A DNA stretch of 64,000 bases from Myxococcus eversor (GCF_010894455.1 NZ_JAAIXY010000003.1:310001-374000); one strand, 5' to 3'. Positions 16,287-25,818 are shown, numbered from the stretch's first letter. Notes: a model not told the origin generated them from the letters alone. Program-made: numbers and translations.

Positions 16287-17096
16287 TCAGCGGGCCTCGG
16301 GTTGTGACGGAGGGGAGGCGGATGGAATCAGGGGGTATGCACCTGGGTACGGGGTGAGCACCTCGCAGCCCTCGCGCGTCACGAGGATGGTGTGCTCGAA
16401 CTGCGCGGAGAGGCTGCCGTCATCGGTCACCACCGTCCAACCGTCCGAGAGCATTCGAATCTCGGGGCGGCCCAGGTTCACCATCGGTTCGATGGTGAGC
16501 ACCATGCCGGAGCGCAGGGTGATGCCCGTGCCCTTCGTGCCGAAGTGGGGCACGTGGGGCGGCGCGTGCATGGAGCGTCCAATGCCGTGCCCGCCGAACT
16601 CCCGAACGATGCTGCACCCTTCCCGCTCCGCCAGTTCCTGGATGGCCGCGCCGATGTCGCCCATCCGAGCACCGTGACGCACGACGGAGACGCCCACATC
16701 ACGACACCGACGCGCCACGTCCACCACGTGCCGAGCATCATCGGACACTTCACCGATGCAGAACGTGGCCGACGTGTCTCCGTGGTAGCCGTCCAGGCAC
16801 GTGGTGACGTCCACGTTGATGATGTCCCCGAGCGCCAGCTTCTCGTGCGGATTCGGGACGCCATGACAGACGACGTGGTTGCGGCTGGTGCACACCGTCG
16901 CGGGGAAGCCGTGGTAGCCGAGCTGGCTGGGTGTGCCGCCTCGACGAGCAGTGTCCTCGCGCACCCATTCGTTGATGTCCCCCGTGGAGATGCCCGGCGT
17001 CAGCTTCCCCGCGACCCAGGCGAGCGTGCCCGCCGCCGCCGCGCCCGCGAGACGCAGACGCTCCACCTCGGTGCCCTTGAACAATGGAGTTCCCAT
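16287..17096 (-). CDS. map: Methionine aminopeptidase, type I
   Basis: 269 residues. It removes the initiator Met from nascent proteins in the cytoplasm. All five metal ligands of the pita-bread fold are recognisable: Asp in NVDVTTCLDGYHGD and in GDTSATF, His in FGGHGIGR, Glu in TIEPMVN and Glu in AQFEHTI. The substrate-pocket Cys-rich segment CTSRNHVVCHG is present. It lacks the N-terminal zinc-finger extension found in some paralogues. It is not in a ribosomal operon (rpsM/secY) but beside a protease and a LysR fragment, so it is probably an extra copy. Start ATG at 17096. Confidence 0.93.
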   Translation of the reverse strand: MGTPLFKGTEVERLRLAGAAAAGTLAWVAGKLTPGISTGDINEWVREDTARRGGTPSQLGYHGFPATVCTSRNHVVCHGVPNPHEKLALGDIINVDVTTCLDGYHGDTSATFCIGEVSDDARHVVDVARRCRDVGVSVVRHGARMGDIGAAIQELAEREGCSIVREFGGHGIGRSMHAPPHVPHFGTKGTGITLRSGMVLTIEPMVNLGRPEIRMLSDGWTVVTDDGSLSAQFEHTILVTREGCEVLTPYPGAYPLIPSASPPSQPEAR

Positions 17097-17200
17097 GGGG
17101 AGCCAAGGTGTCTCCGGGGGCCTTCAGCGTCCAATGCTGTTTCGGTATCGCGCCCGGGGGCGGGGGTGCGCGAAAGGGGCGATCGCGCTAACCTGGGGCC

Positions 17201-17479
17201 GTGAGCATCACCCACCTCCAGTCCTTCGTCGCGGTGGCCGAGGAGCGGCACGTGGGCCGCGCCGCCCGCCGGCTCCATCTCACCCAGCCGCCCCTGAGCC
17301 GCCACATCCTCGCACTCGAGGATGAGCTCGGCACGCCGCTCTTCGAGCGCACGCGACAGGGAATGAGCCTGCTGCCCGCCGGAGAGGTGTTCCTGCTCCA
17401 CGCGCGTCGCATCCTCGCGGAGGTGGACACCGCGGTGCACACCGTGCGCGGCCTCGCACCGCGCGACACGAGCGGGTGA
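17201..17479 (+). pseudogene. Truncated LysR regulator (DNA-binding domain only)
   Basis: 92 residues starting with GTG at 17201. The sequence is a typical LysR helix-turn-helix (HLQSFVAVAEERHVGRAARR, then LHLTQPPLSRHILALEDELG, then GTPLFERTRQGMSLLPAG) including the start of the linker helix. LysR proteins are normally about 300 residues; here the whole effector-binding domain is missing. After the stop at 17479 no continuation is found in any frame, because the minus-strand gene at 17495 follows at once. It is likely a remnant, though a DNA-binding-only repressor is conceivable. It faces away from map. Confidence 0.75.
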
Positions 17480-17494
17480 GAGCTCGCCTGCTCG

Positions 17495-17755
17495 CTACTC
17501 GGGAACCTCCAGTGGGAACGGCAGGGCTTCACCCCGGTGGGTGAGGACCGCCGCGCGAACCAGCTCACGAACCTGGCGCGCGCTGAGCGGCAGGTCGGCG
17601 AAGACACGCGGTGGCGAGAAATCGCTCAACGCCAGTCCCATCCCCTCCTCGGGTTCCCAGATGCGCTCGGCCACGAGTTCGTAATGTGACCCGGTCACCT
17701 CGAGGGAGACCGCGCAGTCCTTGTCATTGAGTCTCCGCGCGGCGAGCACCCGCAT
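17495..17755 (-). CDS. Small protein of unknown function
   Basis: An 86-residue frame from the ATG at 17755 with a plausible amino-acid composition and charged/hydrophobic alternation (GSHYELVAERIWEPEEG, LSARQVRELVRAAVL). I do not recognise a family. No signal peptide or transmembrane helix. The intergenic space on its 5' side is about 190 bp and no other frame there is better. It could be a regulatory or housekeeping protein restricted to myxobacteria. Confidence is moderate because the frame is short. Confidence 0.55.
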   Translation of the reverse strand: MRVLAARRLNDKDCAVSLEVTGSHYELVAERIWEPEEGMGLALSDFSPPRVFADLPLSARQVRELVRAAVLTHRGEALPFPLEVPE

Positions 17756-17948
17756 CACTCCGCCTCGCGGGTGTGAAGCCCGCTCCAGCACGTCCTGACC
17801 ACACATCCGAACCGCCCCCTCACGCGTTGCGAACTGGACGATACCTCTCGGCCTCGATTCGCCCCATGACGCTCAGCGGTCGCCCGTATACGAGGTGGGG
17901 ACATACTGACGCGCCGAGAGCGCCAGGACCGAAAGGGAACCGTCAGAC

Positions 17949-20321
17949 ATGTCGCGCAGGTCGTCACGCATCCCGTCATCGCCTCATCGGCTCGTGGTTC
18001 CCTGGGTTCTGCTCTCTTCACTGGCCTGGGCCCAGACACCGGACACCGGAACAACGACGACGGAGCCCGGCGCGCGGAACACCGTCATCGGCCCATCCTC
18101 GTCTCCTGAGTCGCGCACTCGCACCACCAGCTCCGACGGCCCCTCCACGCCTGTTCCGGAGCGGCCCGCCGAGAATGTACCCACGGCGCCTGAGACGTCC
18201 CCTCGTGTCGCTGTCGATGCGCCCATGGAGCAGGCGGCCTCCCGCGCCTTCGCCGAGGCCCCCTCGCAGCCTGAAGCGCCTTCTCGTCCCGTCGCCGATG
18301 TGCCCGCTTCCTCTGAGGCGCCATCAAGCGCAGTACCGCCAAACGAGACAAGCGCATCGTCACGCACCGTCGTCACGGGCACGCGCCTTCCGCGCCCCGT
18401 GCGAGATGTGCCCGCCACCACCGTGGTGCTCCCTCGTGAAGAAATCGATCGCAGTCCCACGCTGACGCAGGACACCCTCGTCCGTTCCCTGCCCTCGGTC
18501 GCCACCTTCCGCCGCACGCCGAGCCTCGTCTCCGACCCGACTGCCCAGGGCCTCAACCTGCGGGGCCTTGCTCCGTCCGGCGTCTCTCGTACCCTCGTCC
18601 TGCTGGACGGCGTTCCCGTCAACGACCCGCTCGGTGGATGGGTCTTCTGGCGCTCGCTGCCTCGGCTCGGGCTGGAGCGCATCGAGGTCGTCCCCGGTGG
18701 CGGCTCCGCCCTCTATGGCAGCTCCGCGCTCGGCGGCGTCGTCCAGCTCATCTCTCGGCCCATCACCGGCCCGGCACTCGACGCGGACGTCTCCTACGGC
18801 AACCGCGACACCGGTCTCCTCGCCGCACGCGGAGCCCAACGTTGGGGGGCCATCGCCGCCGCCGTCGAGACCGAGCTGCTCACGAGCAACGGCTACCGCA
18901 TCGTCACCCCAGGCCAGCGCGGTGCCATCGACAGCGACACGCCCAGCAATCACGTCGTCCTCAACGGCCGCGTGGAAGCCCAGGCCTCCGATGCACTGAC
19001 GCTGTCCGCTCGCGCCAACCTCTTCCGTGAGAACCAGAACGGCGGCACCCGCTTCACCACCGCTCGCGTGGAGCTGGCGCAGTTCGGCGCGGGTGCTCGA
19101 CTCCAGACCGACACGCTGGGCACCTTCTCCCTGGACCTCTTCGGCCGAGCCCTGCGCTTCGAACAGAACCGCGCCCGCGTCGCCCAGGACCGCGCCGCCG
19201 AGTCCCTCGCCGCGTCCCAGGACGTCCCCGCGGATGACCAGGGCGCCTCGCTCGTGTGGACGGCTCCGAGCTGGAACGCGGGAGGCACCCATCAGCTCTC
19301 CGCCGGTCTCGATGCCCGACGCATGGCGGGCACTTCCCGCGAGCAACTCTTCCCGCCCACGCAGACTCCGGACACCGTCCTCGCCCGCGATGCTGGCGGC
19401 ACGCAGTGGACCGGTGGCGTGTTCCTCCAGGACCTCTACGCCATCACCTCCGCCCTGGAGTTGTCCGCGGCGCTCCGCTTCGACGTCTGGCGAAACACCC
19501 AAGGACTTCAGCGAGTCGAACGAGCCAGCGGCACAGTGGACACCACGCCCTTCGAGGACCGCACCGAGAACCAGCTCAGTCCACGGCTGGGCGTGCGCTT
19601 GCGCCCCTGGGACGCTGTCACGCTGCGTGCCTCCGGGTATCGGGCCTTCCGCGCACCGACGCTCAACGAGCTCTATCGTCCCTTCCAGGTCGGCACCGTG
19701 TTCACCGCCGCCAACGCGAACCTCGGCGCGGAGCGCCTGTGGGGCGCGGAGGCCGGTGTGGAAGTCGAACCCCTTCGCACGCTCACCGCCCGCGTCACCG
19801 GCTTCTGGAACGTGCTCGAGGACCCCATCACGAACGTCACGCTCCCCGATGGCTCGGGCCGTGAGCGCCAGAACCTGGGCAAGGCCCGCGTGCGCGGAGT
19901 GGAGACCAGTCTCGACTGGAGATTGTCGCGCCGGTGGACCGCGCTCCTCGGGTACACCTTCGTGGACCCCACCGTCACGGATGCGCCCGGACAGCCGGCG
20001 CTCGTCGGCAGACAGCTCGCGCAAGACCCCAGACACCGAGGCGCCGCCAGCCTCACGTTCGAGGACCCATCTCTCGTCACCGCCACCGTGCAACTGCGCG
20101 TCACCGGTCCTCAGTTCGAGGATGACCTCAACGAGCGAGGCATGGGTGGAGCGCTCGTCGTGGACGCCGCCGTCAGTCGGCGCCTCTTCTGGAAGGTGGA
20201 CCTGTTCGCCGCGGTGGAGAACCTCTTCGACCGCGAGTACCTGGCGGGCCGCGCGGGAGTGGACACGCTGGGGCCGCCGCTGCTCGCGCGCGTGGGCCTG
20301 CGACTTCGCGATGCCCCTTGA
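17949..20321 (+). CDS. TonB-dependent outer-membrane receptor
   Basis: 790 residues. A signal peptide (LVVPWVLLSSLAWAQ, cut near residue 29) precedes about 110 residues rich in Pro, Thr, Ser and Glu, which should be disordered. The plug domain starts near residue 135 (SRTVVTGTRLPRPV, then the LNLRGLAPSGVSRTLVLLDG block) and is followed by a 22-strand barrel with the usual aromatic-girdle pattern. The ending (GLRLRDAP) is near-typical. The family imports iron chelates, vitamin B12 and other ligands using the TonB-ExbBD system; the ligand is unknown. The long disordered stretch before the plug is unusual. Divergent from the small gene at 17495, convergent with the lipoprotein at 20325. Confidence 0.92.
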   Translation: MSRRSSRIPSSPHRLVVPWVLLSSLAWAQTPDTGTTTTEPGARNTVIGPSSSPESRTRTTSSDGPSTPVPERPAENVPTAPETSPRVAVDAPMEQAASRAFAEAPSQPEAPSRPVADVPASSEAPSSAVPPNETSASSRTVVTGTRLPRPVRDVPATTVVLPREEIDRSPTLTQDTLVRSLPSVATFRRTPSLVSDPTAQGLNLRGLAPSGVSRTLVLLDGVPVNDPLGGWVFWRSLPRLGLERIEVVPGGGSALYGSSALGGVVQLISRPITGPALDADVSYGNRDTGLLAARGAQRWGAIAAAVETELLTSNGYRIVTPGQRGAIDSDTPSNHVVLNGRVEAQASDALTLSARANLFRENQNGGTRFTTARVELAQFGAGARLQTDTLGTFSLDLFGRALRFEQNRARVAQDRAAESLAASQDVPADDQGASLVWTAPSWNAGGTHQLSAGLDARRMAGTSREQLFPPTQTPDTVLARDAGGTQWTGGVFLQDLYAITSALELSAALRFDVWRNTQGLQRVERASGTVDTTPFEDRTENQLSPRLGVRLRPWDAVTLRASGYRAFRAPTLNELYRPFQVGTVFTAANANLGAERLWGAEAGVEVEPLRTLTARVTGFWNVLEDPITNVTLPDGSGRERQNLGKARVRGVETSLDWRLSRRWTALLGYTFVDPTVTDAPGQPALVGRQLAQDPRHRGAASLTFEDPSLVTATVQLRVTGPQFEDDLNERGMGGALVVDAAVSRRLFWKVDLFAAVENLFDREYLAGRAGVDTLGPPLLARVGLRLRDAP

Positions 20322-20324
20322 CGC

Positions 20325-21632
20325 TCACGGACACTGCCGCGAATAGCCGATGCGCCGGAGCATTCGCACCCCGTCTTCGACCAGCTCGGAGTACATGACA
20401 TGCGCGCGGCCCCGGGCGTCCACCTCCAGGGCCCAGTCATGGAAGGGCAGATTCAGGGAACTGGCCTCCCGAGCAACGACCGTGTTCGCCACCCAACCCG
20501 CTTGCGCGTTGTTGCGATACTCCAACTGCCTTCCCAGATTGCGCAGCACATGCACCACGCCCGACGAGGAGATCCTCATCTCCCCGCCCCCCTCGAAGGG
20601 AAGCACGGTCGTGGACCACTCCCCCTCGGCACTCCGAGTGCTCAGACTCACGACGCCCACACTCGCCCAGAGGATATGCGGCACCCCTGCTGGCGACACC
20701 GCGATGACCGGCAACGCCCCCTCGGCGGCGACCTGCTCCTTCACCCAGGTCCCCGAGGCATTCGTGGCGTAATAGATGACAGGACGGCCAGCGGAGGCCC
20801 CACCCTCATACGTCACATGGACCTTGCCCCGGGCATCCACGCGCATCGACAGGTGGGTGAAAATCACGCCCAGCTCGAGGCCCGTGTCGACGACCGTCAC
20901 ATCACCGATGCGACCCTGCACGTAGTTGATTCGATGCTTCTCGGCATCCACCAGCGAGAGCACATGGAACCGCCCCGACGCATCCAGGTCGAACGCGCGC
21001 ACCCAACCACTCGACAGCCGAACACGCTCCCAACGGCCCTCGGAGTGGTGGAGGATATCGGTGGGGACCACCGCCACCAGGTCATCGAACCGCGGGTTGA
21101 GGGCCAGGTGGAGGTCACCCGACGCATCCACCCGGATGCCACCCAACCACCATTGCCCTCCCACGACCTCCATGTCGGCGAACACGCGCCAGGGCTTCGT
21201 GGTCACCACCCGCAGGACCTCGCCGGTGTACTCGACCAGGTACGCCTCGCCGTCCGCATCCAGCGCGAATTGCGGATAACCCCGGTCGTTCCCCAGCGGA
21301 AGCACCGTCCGCGACTGCCACCCCCACACGCAGGTGTTCCACTCCGTCATCCGCGCATCCACCCCTCCATCGCCCAGCGGGGGACGGGGGATTCGCGGCC
21401 CACCGTCCACTCCCGCGTCCTCCGGAATCGGACCCCCACCGTCCGGAGCACCGAGCTCCTCACCTCCATCCGGGTCATTCCCCCCCGTACCGTCGCCCCC
21501 GTCGTCCGAGCCGGAGCCCGAGTCCGCCGGGTCCGACGCAATGGGAGACAGCGAGATGGGCTCACACGCACACACCAGCGCCACGGCGGCGAACAGGACG
21601 AGGCGCGGGAATGAAAGGACCGGACAGTCCAC
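20325..21632 (-). CDS. Lipoprotein with beta-propeller-like repeats
   Basis: About 435 residues if the GTG at 21632 is the start, which places the lipobox (ALVCAC) at a normal distance; the frame itself reaches 21713. The lipobox is followed by an acidic Gly/Asp-rich spacer. Residues about 100-430 contain repeating strands of the type FDLDASGRFHVLSLV, ISSSGVVHVLRN and VDARGRAHVMYS, where D-A-x-G-x-x-H-V is repeated. This is the look of a beta propeller (sialidase/BNR-like) in which each blade carries the same turn. No catalytic residues are evident. It probably sits on the outer membrane surface. It is separated by only 3 bp from the TonB receptor's end on the other strand. Confidence 0.8.
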   Translation of the reverse strand: MDCPVLSFPRLVLFAAVALVCACEPISLSPIASDPADSGSGSDDGGDGTGGNDPDGGEELGAPDGGGPIPEDAGVDGGPRIPRPPLGDGGVDARMTEWNTCVWGWQSRTVLPLGNDRGYPQFALDADGEAYLVEYTGEVLRVVTTKPWRVFADMEVVGGQWWLGGIRVDASGDLHLALNPRFDDLVAVVPTDILHHSEGRWERVRLSSGWVRAFDLDASGRFHVLSLVDAEKHRINYVQGRIGDVTVVDTGLELGVIFTHLSMRVDARGKVHVTYEGGASAGRPVIYYATNASGTWVKEQVAAEGALPVIAVSPAGVPHILWASVGVVSLSTRSAEGEWSTTVLPFEGGGEMRISSSGVVHVLRNLGRQLEYRNNAQAGWVANTVVAREASSLNLPFHDWALEVDARGRAHVMYSELVEDGVRMLRRIGYSRQCP

Positions 21633-21734
21633 GTCAGGGCTCTGGGGTGCGAGGACGGCCGTGGGCAGCAGACCCGGCCGATGGCATACGAACCGAGCCG
21701 GATTCTCGGGCAATTTCGCCCGAAAAAACCCGGC

Positions 21735-23732
21735 TCACTCCACCGAACGCAAGGCTCGCACCGGGCGCACCGGGCCGTTGAACCAGCGGCTCAGCTCCAC
21801 CAGGTCGTCCAGCCGCCGCGCGTCGGGGAGGCTGTCCAGGAAGACACGCCCGTACGCCTTGGTGAGGATGCGCCGGTCCAACATCGCGACGATGCCCTTG
21901 TCGGACTGGGTCCGAATCAGGCGCCCGAAGCCCTGACGCAGGGCCAGCGCCGCCTGGGGGAGCTGGTACTGCTCGAAGGGCTCCTCCCCTCGCGTCTGGA
22001 GCTGCTTGATTCGCGCGGCCACCAGCGGGTCTCCCGGCGAGGCGAACGGGAGCCGGTCGATGATGACCAGGCTGAGCGCGTCTCCCGGCACGTCCACGCC
22101 CTCCCAGAAGCTGTGCGCCGCGAAGAGCACGCTCGGCGTGTCGCGGAACGCCTCCAGCAACTGCTGCTTGGGCCGCTCCCCCTGGAGCAGCGCCTGGTAC
22201 GGCAGCCGCCCCGCCGCCAGCTCATACGCGCGCACCATGTTGCGCAGCGAGGTGAAGAGCACGAAGGCCCGGCCCCCCGTCACCTCGCAGAGCTGGACGA
22301 TTTCCTCCGCCGCCGCCTCGATGAAGCCCGGGGCGCTCGGGTCCGGCAGGTGCGTGGGCAGGTACAGCGCGGACTGGCGCGGATAGTCGAACGGGCTGGG
22401 CACCGCCAGCGTGCGCACGCGCGTCACCGTCTGGCCATCCTCGCCATACAACCCCATCCGCCGGGCGAAGAAGTCGAAGCGGCTCTCCGCCGCCAGCGTC
22501 GCGGACGTGTACACCACCGTATCGAGCGCGCCGTACATCCGCTCGCGCAGCTCCTTCGCCACGTCAATCGGACTGGCACGCAGGAACAGGCCCTTGCCGC
22601 GCTGCTCCGCCCAGTACACGTGGTCCGACGACTCCGCCTTCTCCAGGAAGGAGAGCTGCTCCTCCAGCTCGTCCGCGCGGCGCGTAATCGCGGCCAGCTC
22701 CGGCTCGCGCTCGCCCGCGGTGAACGCGGACAGCGCCGCCAGGCCCTCGCGCACACCCTCCAGCGCCGTGGACAGCTTGCCCATCGTCTCCGGCTGCAAC
22801 GCCACCGACGCCTCGTTGCCGGACAGCCCCAGCGCCCGGGGCGCCTGCGCGAAGAACGCATCCGCGCCGGTGCGCAGCCGCGCCGTCAGCGCGCGCAACA
22901 TCGCGTGCCTGGAGTCGTCCTCCTTCAACGACGCCACCGCGTCGCGCGCCAGCTCCTCCAGCCGGTAGTTCGAAACGCCCACGCCGAAGTGGCCGCTGGC
23001 CGCGTCCTCCAGCGCATGCGCCTCGTCGAAGACGACGGCTTCGTAATACGGCAGCACGCCCTCGGTGCGCTTGCCGGAGCTGCGCAGCGACAGGTCCGCG
23101 AAGAAGAGGTGGTGGTTGACCACCAGCAGGTCCGCGCTCTCCGCGCGCTTGCGCATGCGCGTGACGAAGCACGTCTCGTACAGCGGGCAGCGCGTGCCCA
23201 CGCACGTCTCGGACGTGGTGGACAGCCGCGCCCACGCGCTGAAGGACTCCGGCAGGTCCAGCTCGCTGCGGTCCCCGGTCTGCGTGTCCTCCGCCCAGGC
23301 CTTCAGCTTGGGCCAGTACCGGGCCTCGTCGCGCGAGCCGAACTGCGGCTCCTTCGCGAAGGCCCCGTAGCGGTGCAGGCAGAGGTAGTTGTTGCGCCCC
23401 TTGAGGTACGCGGCCTCGAAGGTGAGCCCCATCTTCTCGCGCAGCAGCGGCAGGTCCTTGAAGAAGATCTGGTCCTGTAGCGTCTTCGTCGCCGTGGACA
23501 CCACGACGCGGCGGCCCGACAACAACGCGGGCACCAGGTAGGCGAGCGTCTTGCCCGTGCCCGTGCCCGCCTCCGCCAACAGGTAGCTGCGCTCCGCGAA
23601 GGCCCGCTCCACGGCGCGCGCCATCTGGAGCTGCTCCGGCCGGTGCTCGTACGCGGGCAGGGCCACCTGGAGCGCGCCCCCCGGACCGAGCAGGCTGTCG
23701 ACGGTGAGTGACGGAGAGACAGGGAGCGTCAT
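21735..23732 (-). CDS. dinG: DinG/XPD-type iron-sulfur helicase
   Basis: 665 residues from the ATG at 23732; the frame upstream to 23861 is not conserved-looking. Superfamily 2 helicase motifs: Walker A (AEAGTGTGKTLAYL), DEAH box (VVFDEAHALED), and motif VI near QGFGRLIRTQSDKG. Four cysteines that hold the Fe-S cluster are visible (NNYLCLHRY and ETCVGTRCPLYETC). In E. coli DinG unwinds DNA-RNA hybrids and replication-damaged forks. Domain order and size fit DinG/YoaA. It is monocistronic, with about 130 bp on the 5' side before the zinc-ribbon gene. Confidence 0.92.
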   Translation of the reverse strand: MTLPVSPSLTVDSLLGPGGALQVALPAYEHRPEQLQMARAVERAFAERSYLLAEAGTGTGKTLAYLVPALLSGRRVVVSTATKTLQDQIFFKDLPLLREKMGLTFEAAYLKGRNNYLCLHRYGAFAKEPQFGSRDEARYWPKLKAWAEDTQTGDRSELDLPESFSAWARLSTTSETCVGTRCPLYETCFVTRMRKRAESADLLVVNHHLFFADLSLRSSGKRTEGVLPYYEAVVFDEAHALEDAASGHFGVGVSNYRLEELARDAVASLKEDDSRHAMLRALTARLRTGADAFFAQAPRALGLSGNEASVALQPETMGKLSTALEGVREGLAALSAFTAGEREPELAAITRRADELEEQLSFLEKAESSDHVYWAEQRGKGLFLRASPIDVAKELRERMYGALDTVVYTSATLAAESRFDFFARRMGLYGEDGQTVTRVRTLAVPSPFDYPRQSALYLPTHLPDPSAPGFIEAAAEEIVQLCEVTGGRAFVLFTSLRNMVRAYELAAGRLPYQALLQGERPKQQLLEAFRDTPSVLFAAHSFWEGVDVPGDALSLVIIDRLPFASPGDPLVAARIKQLQTRGEEPFEQYQLPQAALALRQGFGRLIRTQSDKGIVAMLDRRILTKAYGRVFLDSLPDARRLDDLVELSRWFNGPVRPVRALRSVE

Positions 23733-23865
23733 CGGGAGTGGCGAGCCTCGCGGGAGCAGCCCGAGACGATAGCAGCCAGTCGCGCCCCAGGCCCGTTTCC
23801 GTCCATTGTCCACGCCCCTCGCCCGCATGGCCGGCCGCCCCACGAAAGAGGCGCCGCCCACCGCG

Positions 23866-24612
23866 TCAGGGCAGCTCGCCCGACAGGAGCATTCGCACGC
23901 GCTGGATGACGAACGCGAAGAGCATCAACACCACCAGCGAGAGCACCGCGATGGCCGCCGTGCGCAGCCGCCGCTTGCCTGCCGACAGCTCCGAGGGCTC
24001 CACCTCCGTGGGCACCACCAGGGTGGCCCGGCGCACCACTTCCTCCCGGGCCCGGTGCGCCACGGCGTCGTCCGGCGCCCGCGCCAGCCGCACGCGATAC
24101 AGCCGCCCCGCCGACGCCAGCTCCCCGCGTCCCATGGCCAGGGTCAGCAGCCTGTCGTGCGCCTCCCACTCCTCCCAACGCTCCGCCAGCGAGCGCCAGG
24201 CCCCTCTCAAATCCTCCGAGGGCTGGTGGTCCTCCGCCAGGAAGTTGGCGTACACCAGCCCGCACTGCGCGCAGGACGTGTCCACCTCCCGCCGCGACGA
24301 CACGCACTTGGGACAGTGTCCCGGCGGCGGCGTGAAGAGCGACTCGTCGTCCAGCGTCACGGGCACCGTCGCGCCCCGCACCACGCGCAGGGCGGGCGAA
24401 CTGGCGCGCGCGGGCAGGGACGGCGAGGACGCATCCTCCGACGACGCGGACTGGGACGAGCCCGAGCCCTCGTTGGACAACACCACCTGCGACGACGCGC
24501 GCGCGCGGCTCTCCGCGCCACAGCGCTGGCACTGCACCACCAGCCCGCCCCCCTCCATCCGGAAGGACTCCAGGGGGATGAGCCGCTCACAGGCTTCACA
24601 CTGGAACTTCAT
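23866..24612 (-). CDS. Zinc-ribbon membrane protein coupled to M50 protease
   Basis: 248 residues from the ATG at 24612, which overlaps the upstream stop as ATGA. The N-terminus has a zinc ribbon with two CxxC pairs (CEAC at residue 5 and CQRC at about 28), of the MJ0042-finger kind found in many deltaproteobacterial signalling proteins. A second pair of CxxC motifs (HCPKCVSS and CAQCGLVY) follows after a Ser-rich spacer. Residues about 150-200 are helical and there is one C-terminal transmembrane helix (AAIAVLSLVVLMLFAFVIQ), so the fingers face the cytoplasm. Coupling with an intramembrane protease suggests it could be a substrate, adaptor or regulator of it. Confidence 0.82.
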   Translation of the reverse strand: MKFQCEACERLIPLESFRMEGGGLVVQCQRCGAESRARASSQVVLSNEGSGSSQSASSEDASSPSLPARASSPALRVVRGATVPVTLDDESLFTPPPGHCPKCVSSRREVDTSCAQCGLVYANFLAEDHQPSEDLRGAWRSLAERWEEWEAHDRLLTLAMGRGELASAGRLYRVRLARAPDDAVAHRAREEVVRRATLVVPTEVEPSELSAGKRRLRTAAIAVLSLVVLMLFAFVIQRVRMLLSGELP

Positions 24613-25604
24613 GTCACCACCTGTCGCAGCGGCACGGGCATCGCGCAGCCGATGAGGGCCAAGAGGCACAGCGCGCAGATGAGCTTGCGCGAGGGACTGA
24701 GCGGCTCCAGCGGCTCCACCACTTCCGGATGCCCGAAGCCCACCACCTTGCTCGTCACCAGGAGCCACAGCCCCCAGGACGCGGTGACGAAGAGCGTGAG
24801 GAACAACAGCAGCGCCGCCATGGCGCGCCCCACCCAGTGCGCGTGACGGCCCAACAGCGCGAACGCCAGGTGCCCGCCATCCAGCTGCCCCATGGGCATC
24901 AGGTTGAGCAGCGTGACGAGCAGACCGAACCAGCCCGCGATGACCACTGGATGAACCAGCACGTCCTTGCCCTCCGGCAGGGGCCCCAACGCCAGCCACG
25001 TCAGCCCCTGCATCAACAGGCTGTCACCAAACAGGGTCTGTACGCCATGAAACGTCTCCTCCGGCGCGGCGGGCGCGTGCGTCAGCTTCGCCATCACCCA
25101 GGTGAACAAATCCTTCCCATACACCCACAGCGACGCCTCGCCGGGGAACTGGGAAGGCACCTGGGGCGCGTCCACCACGGTGGAGTGCGAAAGCCCCCAG
25201 TAGAGGATGGGCAGCGCGACCACCAGGCCCGCCAGCGGCCCCGCCGCGCCAATGTCCACCAGCGCATTGCGGTGGGGGATGCGGTCGCGGATGCGGATGA
25301 CGGCGCCCAGCGTGCCCACGCCCAGCACCGGCAGCGGGATGAAGTACGGCAGCGACGTGTCCACGCGGTGGAGGCGCGCGAGCACGTAGTGGCCCATCTC
25401 GTGGGTGCCCAGAATCGCCAGCAGCGACAGGCTGAACGACAGCGCGCGCAGCGCCGCTTCGGTGGAGACCTCGTCCGGCGAGTAGGGCCGCTGGAAGTGG
25501 AAGTACAGCAGGTACGAGGTGAAGGTCGTCACCACCGTCAGCAGCAGCAGCAGCAGGTGAAGCCAGTACCGGGGCGCGGGACGTGCGGCGGGGACGATGT
25601 CCAT
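24609..25604 (-). CDS. M50 (site-2-type) intramembrane metalloprotease
   Basis: 331 residues, six or more transmembrane helices. The zinc-binding motif HEMGH lies at residues 68-72 and the third ligand motif LMPMGQLDGGH at about 236-246, both diagnostic of site-2 proteases, which cleave transmembrane helices of membrane-held regulators. No PDZ domain is visible, unlike RseP. The segment between the helices (about 150-200) should be periplasmic. The downstream zinc-ribbon protein is translationally coupled. The substrate is unknown; regulated intramembrane proteolysis is the family's usual role. Confidence 0.9.
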   Translation of the reverse strand: MDIVPAARPAPRYWLHLLLLLLTVVTTFTSYLLYFHFQRPYSPDEVSTEAALRALSFSLSLLAILGTHEMGHYVLARLHRVDTSLPYFIPLPVLGVGTLGAVIRIRDRIPHRNALVDIGAAGPLAGLVVALPILYWGLSHSTVVDAPQVPSQFPGEASLWVYGKDLFTWVMAKLTHAPAAPEETFHGVQTLFGDSLLMQGLTWLALGPLPEGKDVLVHPVVIAGWFGLLVTLLNLMPMGQLDGGHLAFALLGRHAHWVGRAMAALLLFLTLFVTASWGLWLLVTSKVVGFGHPEVVEPLEPLSPSRKLICALCLLALIGCAMPVPLRQVVT

Positions 25605-25696
25605 TCAGGAGCCTCGGGGTTGGGCTAGCAAGGCGAGATGTGCATTGCAACGCGAGCGCGCTCTACCGACGGGCGTACAGTGTGTCCGGACGGACC

Positions 25697-25724
25697 TTGA
25701 CATGGAGTCGACATCTGGTACGAA
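25697..25724 (+). promoter_or_regulatory. Possible promoter for small lipoprotein gene
   Basis: A TTGACA box at 25697-25702 and a weak -10 box TACGAA at 25719-25724 are 16 bp apart. It would place the transcription start about 90 bp before the lipoprotein gene. The -10 match is only 3 of 6, so this is tentative. Confidence 0.3.
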
Positions 25725-25818
25725 CCCCGCCGCTTGCGGTCCCAATCAAACGGACGGGCGCTCTCTTCCTGGGAGTGCTCGACCACCATCCAAGCAACAT
25801 CCTAACGAGGGGAAAACC

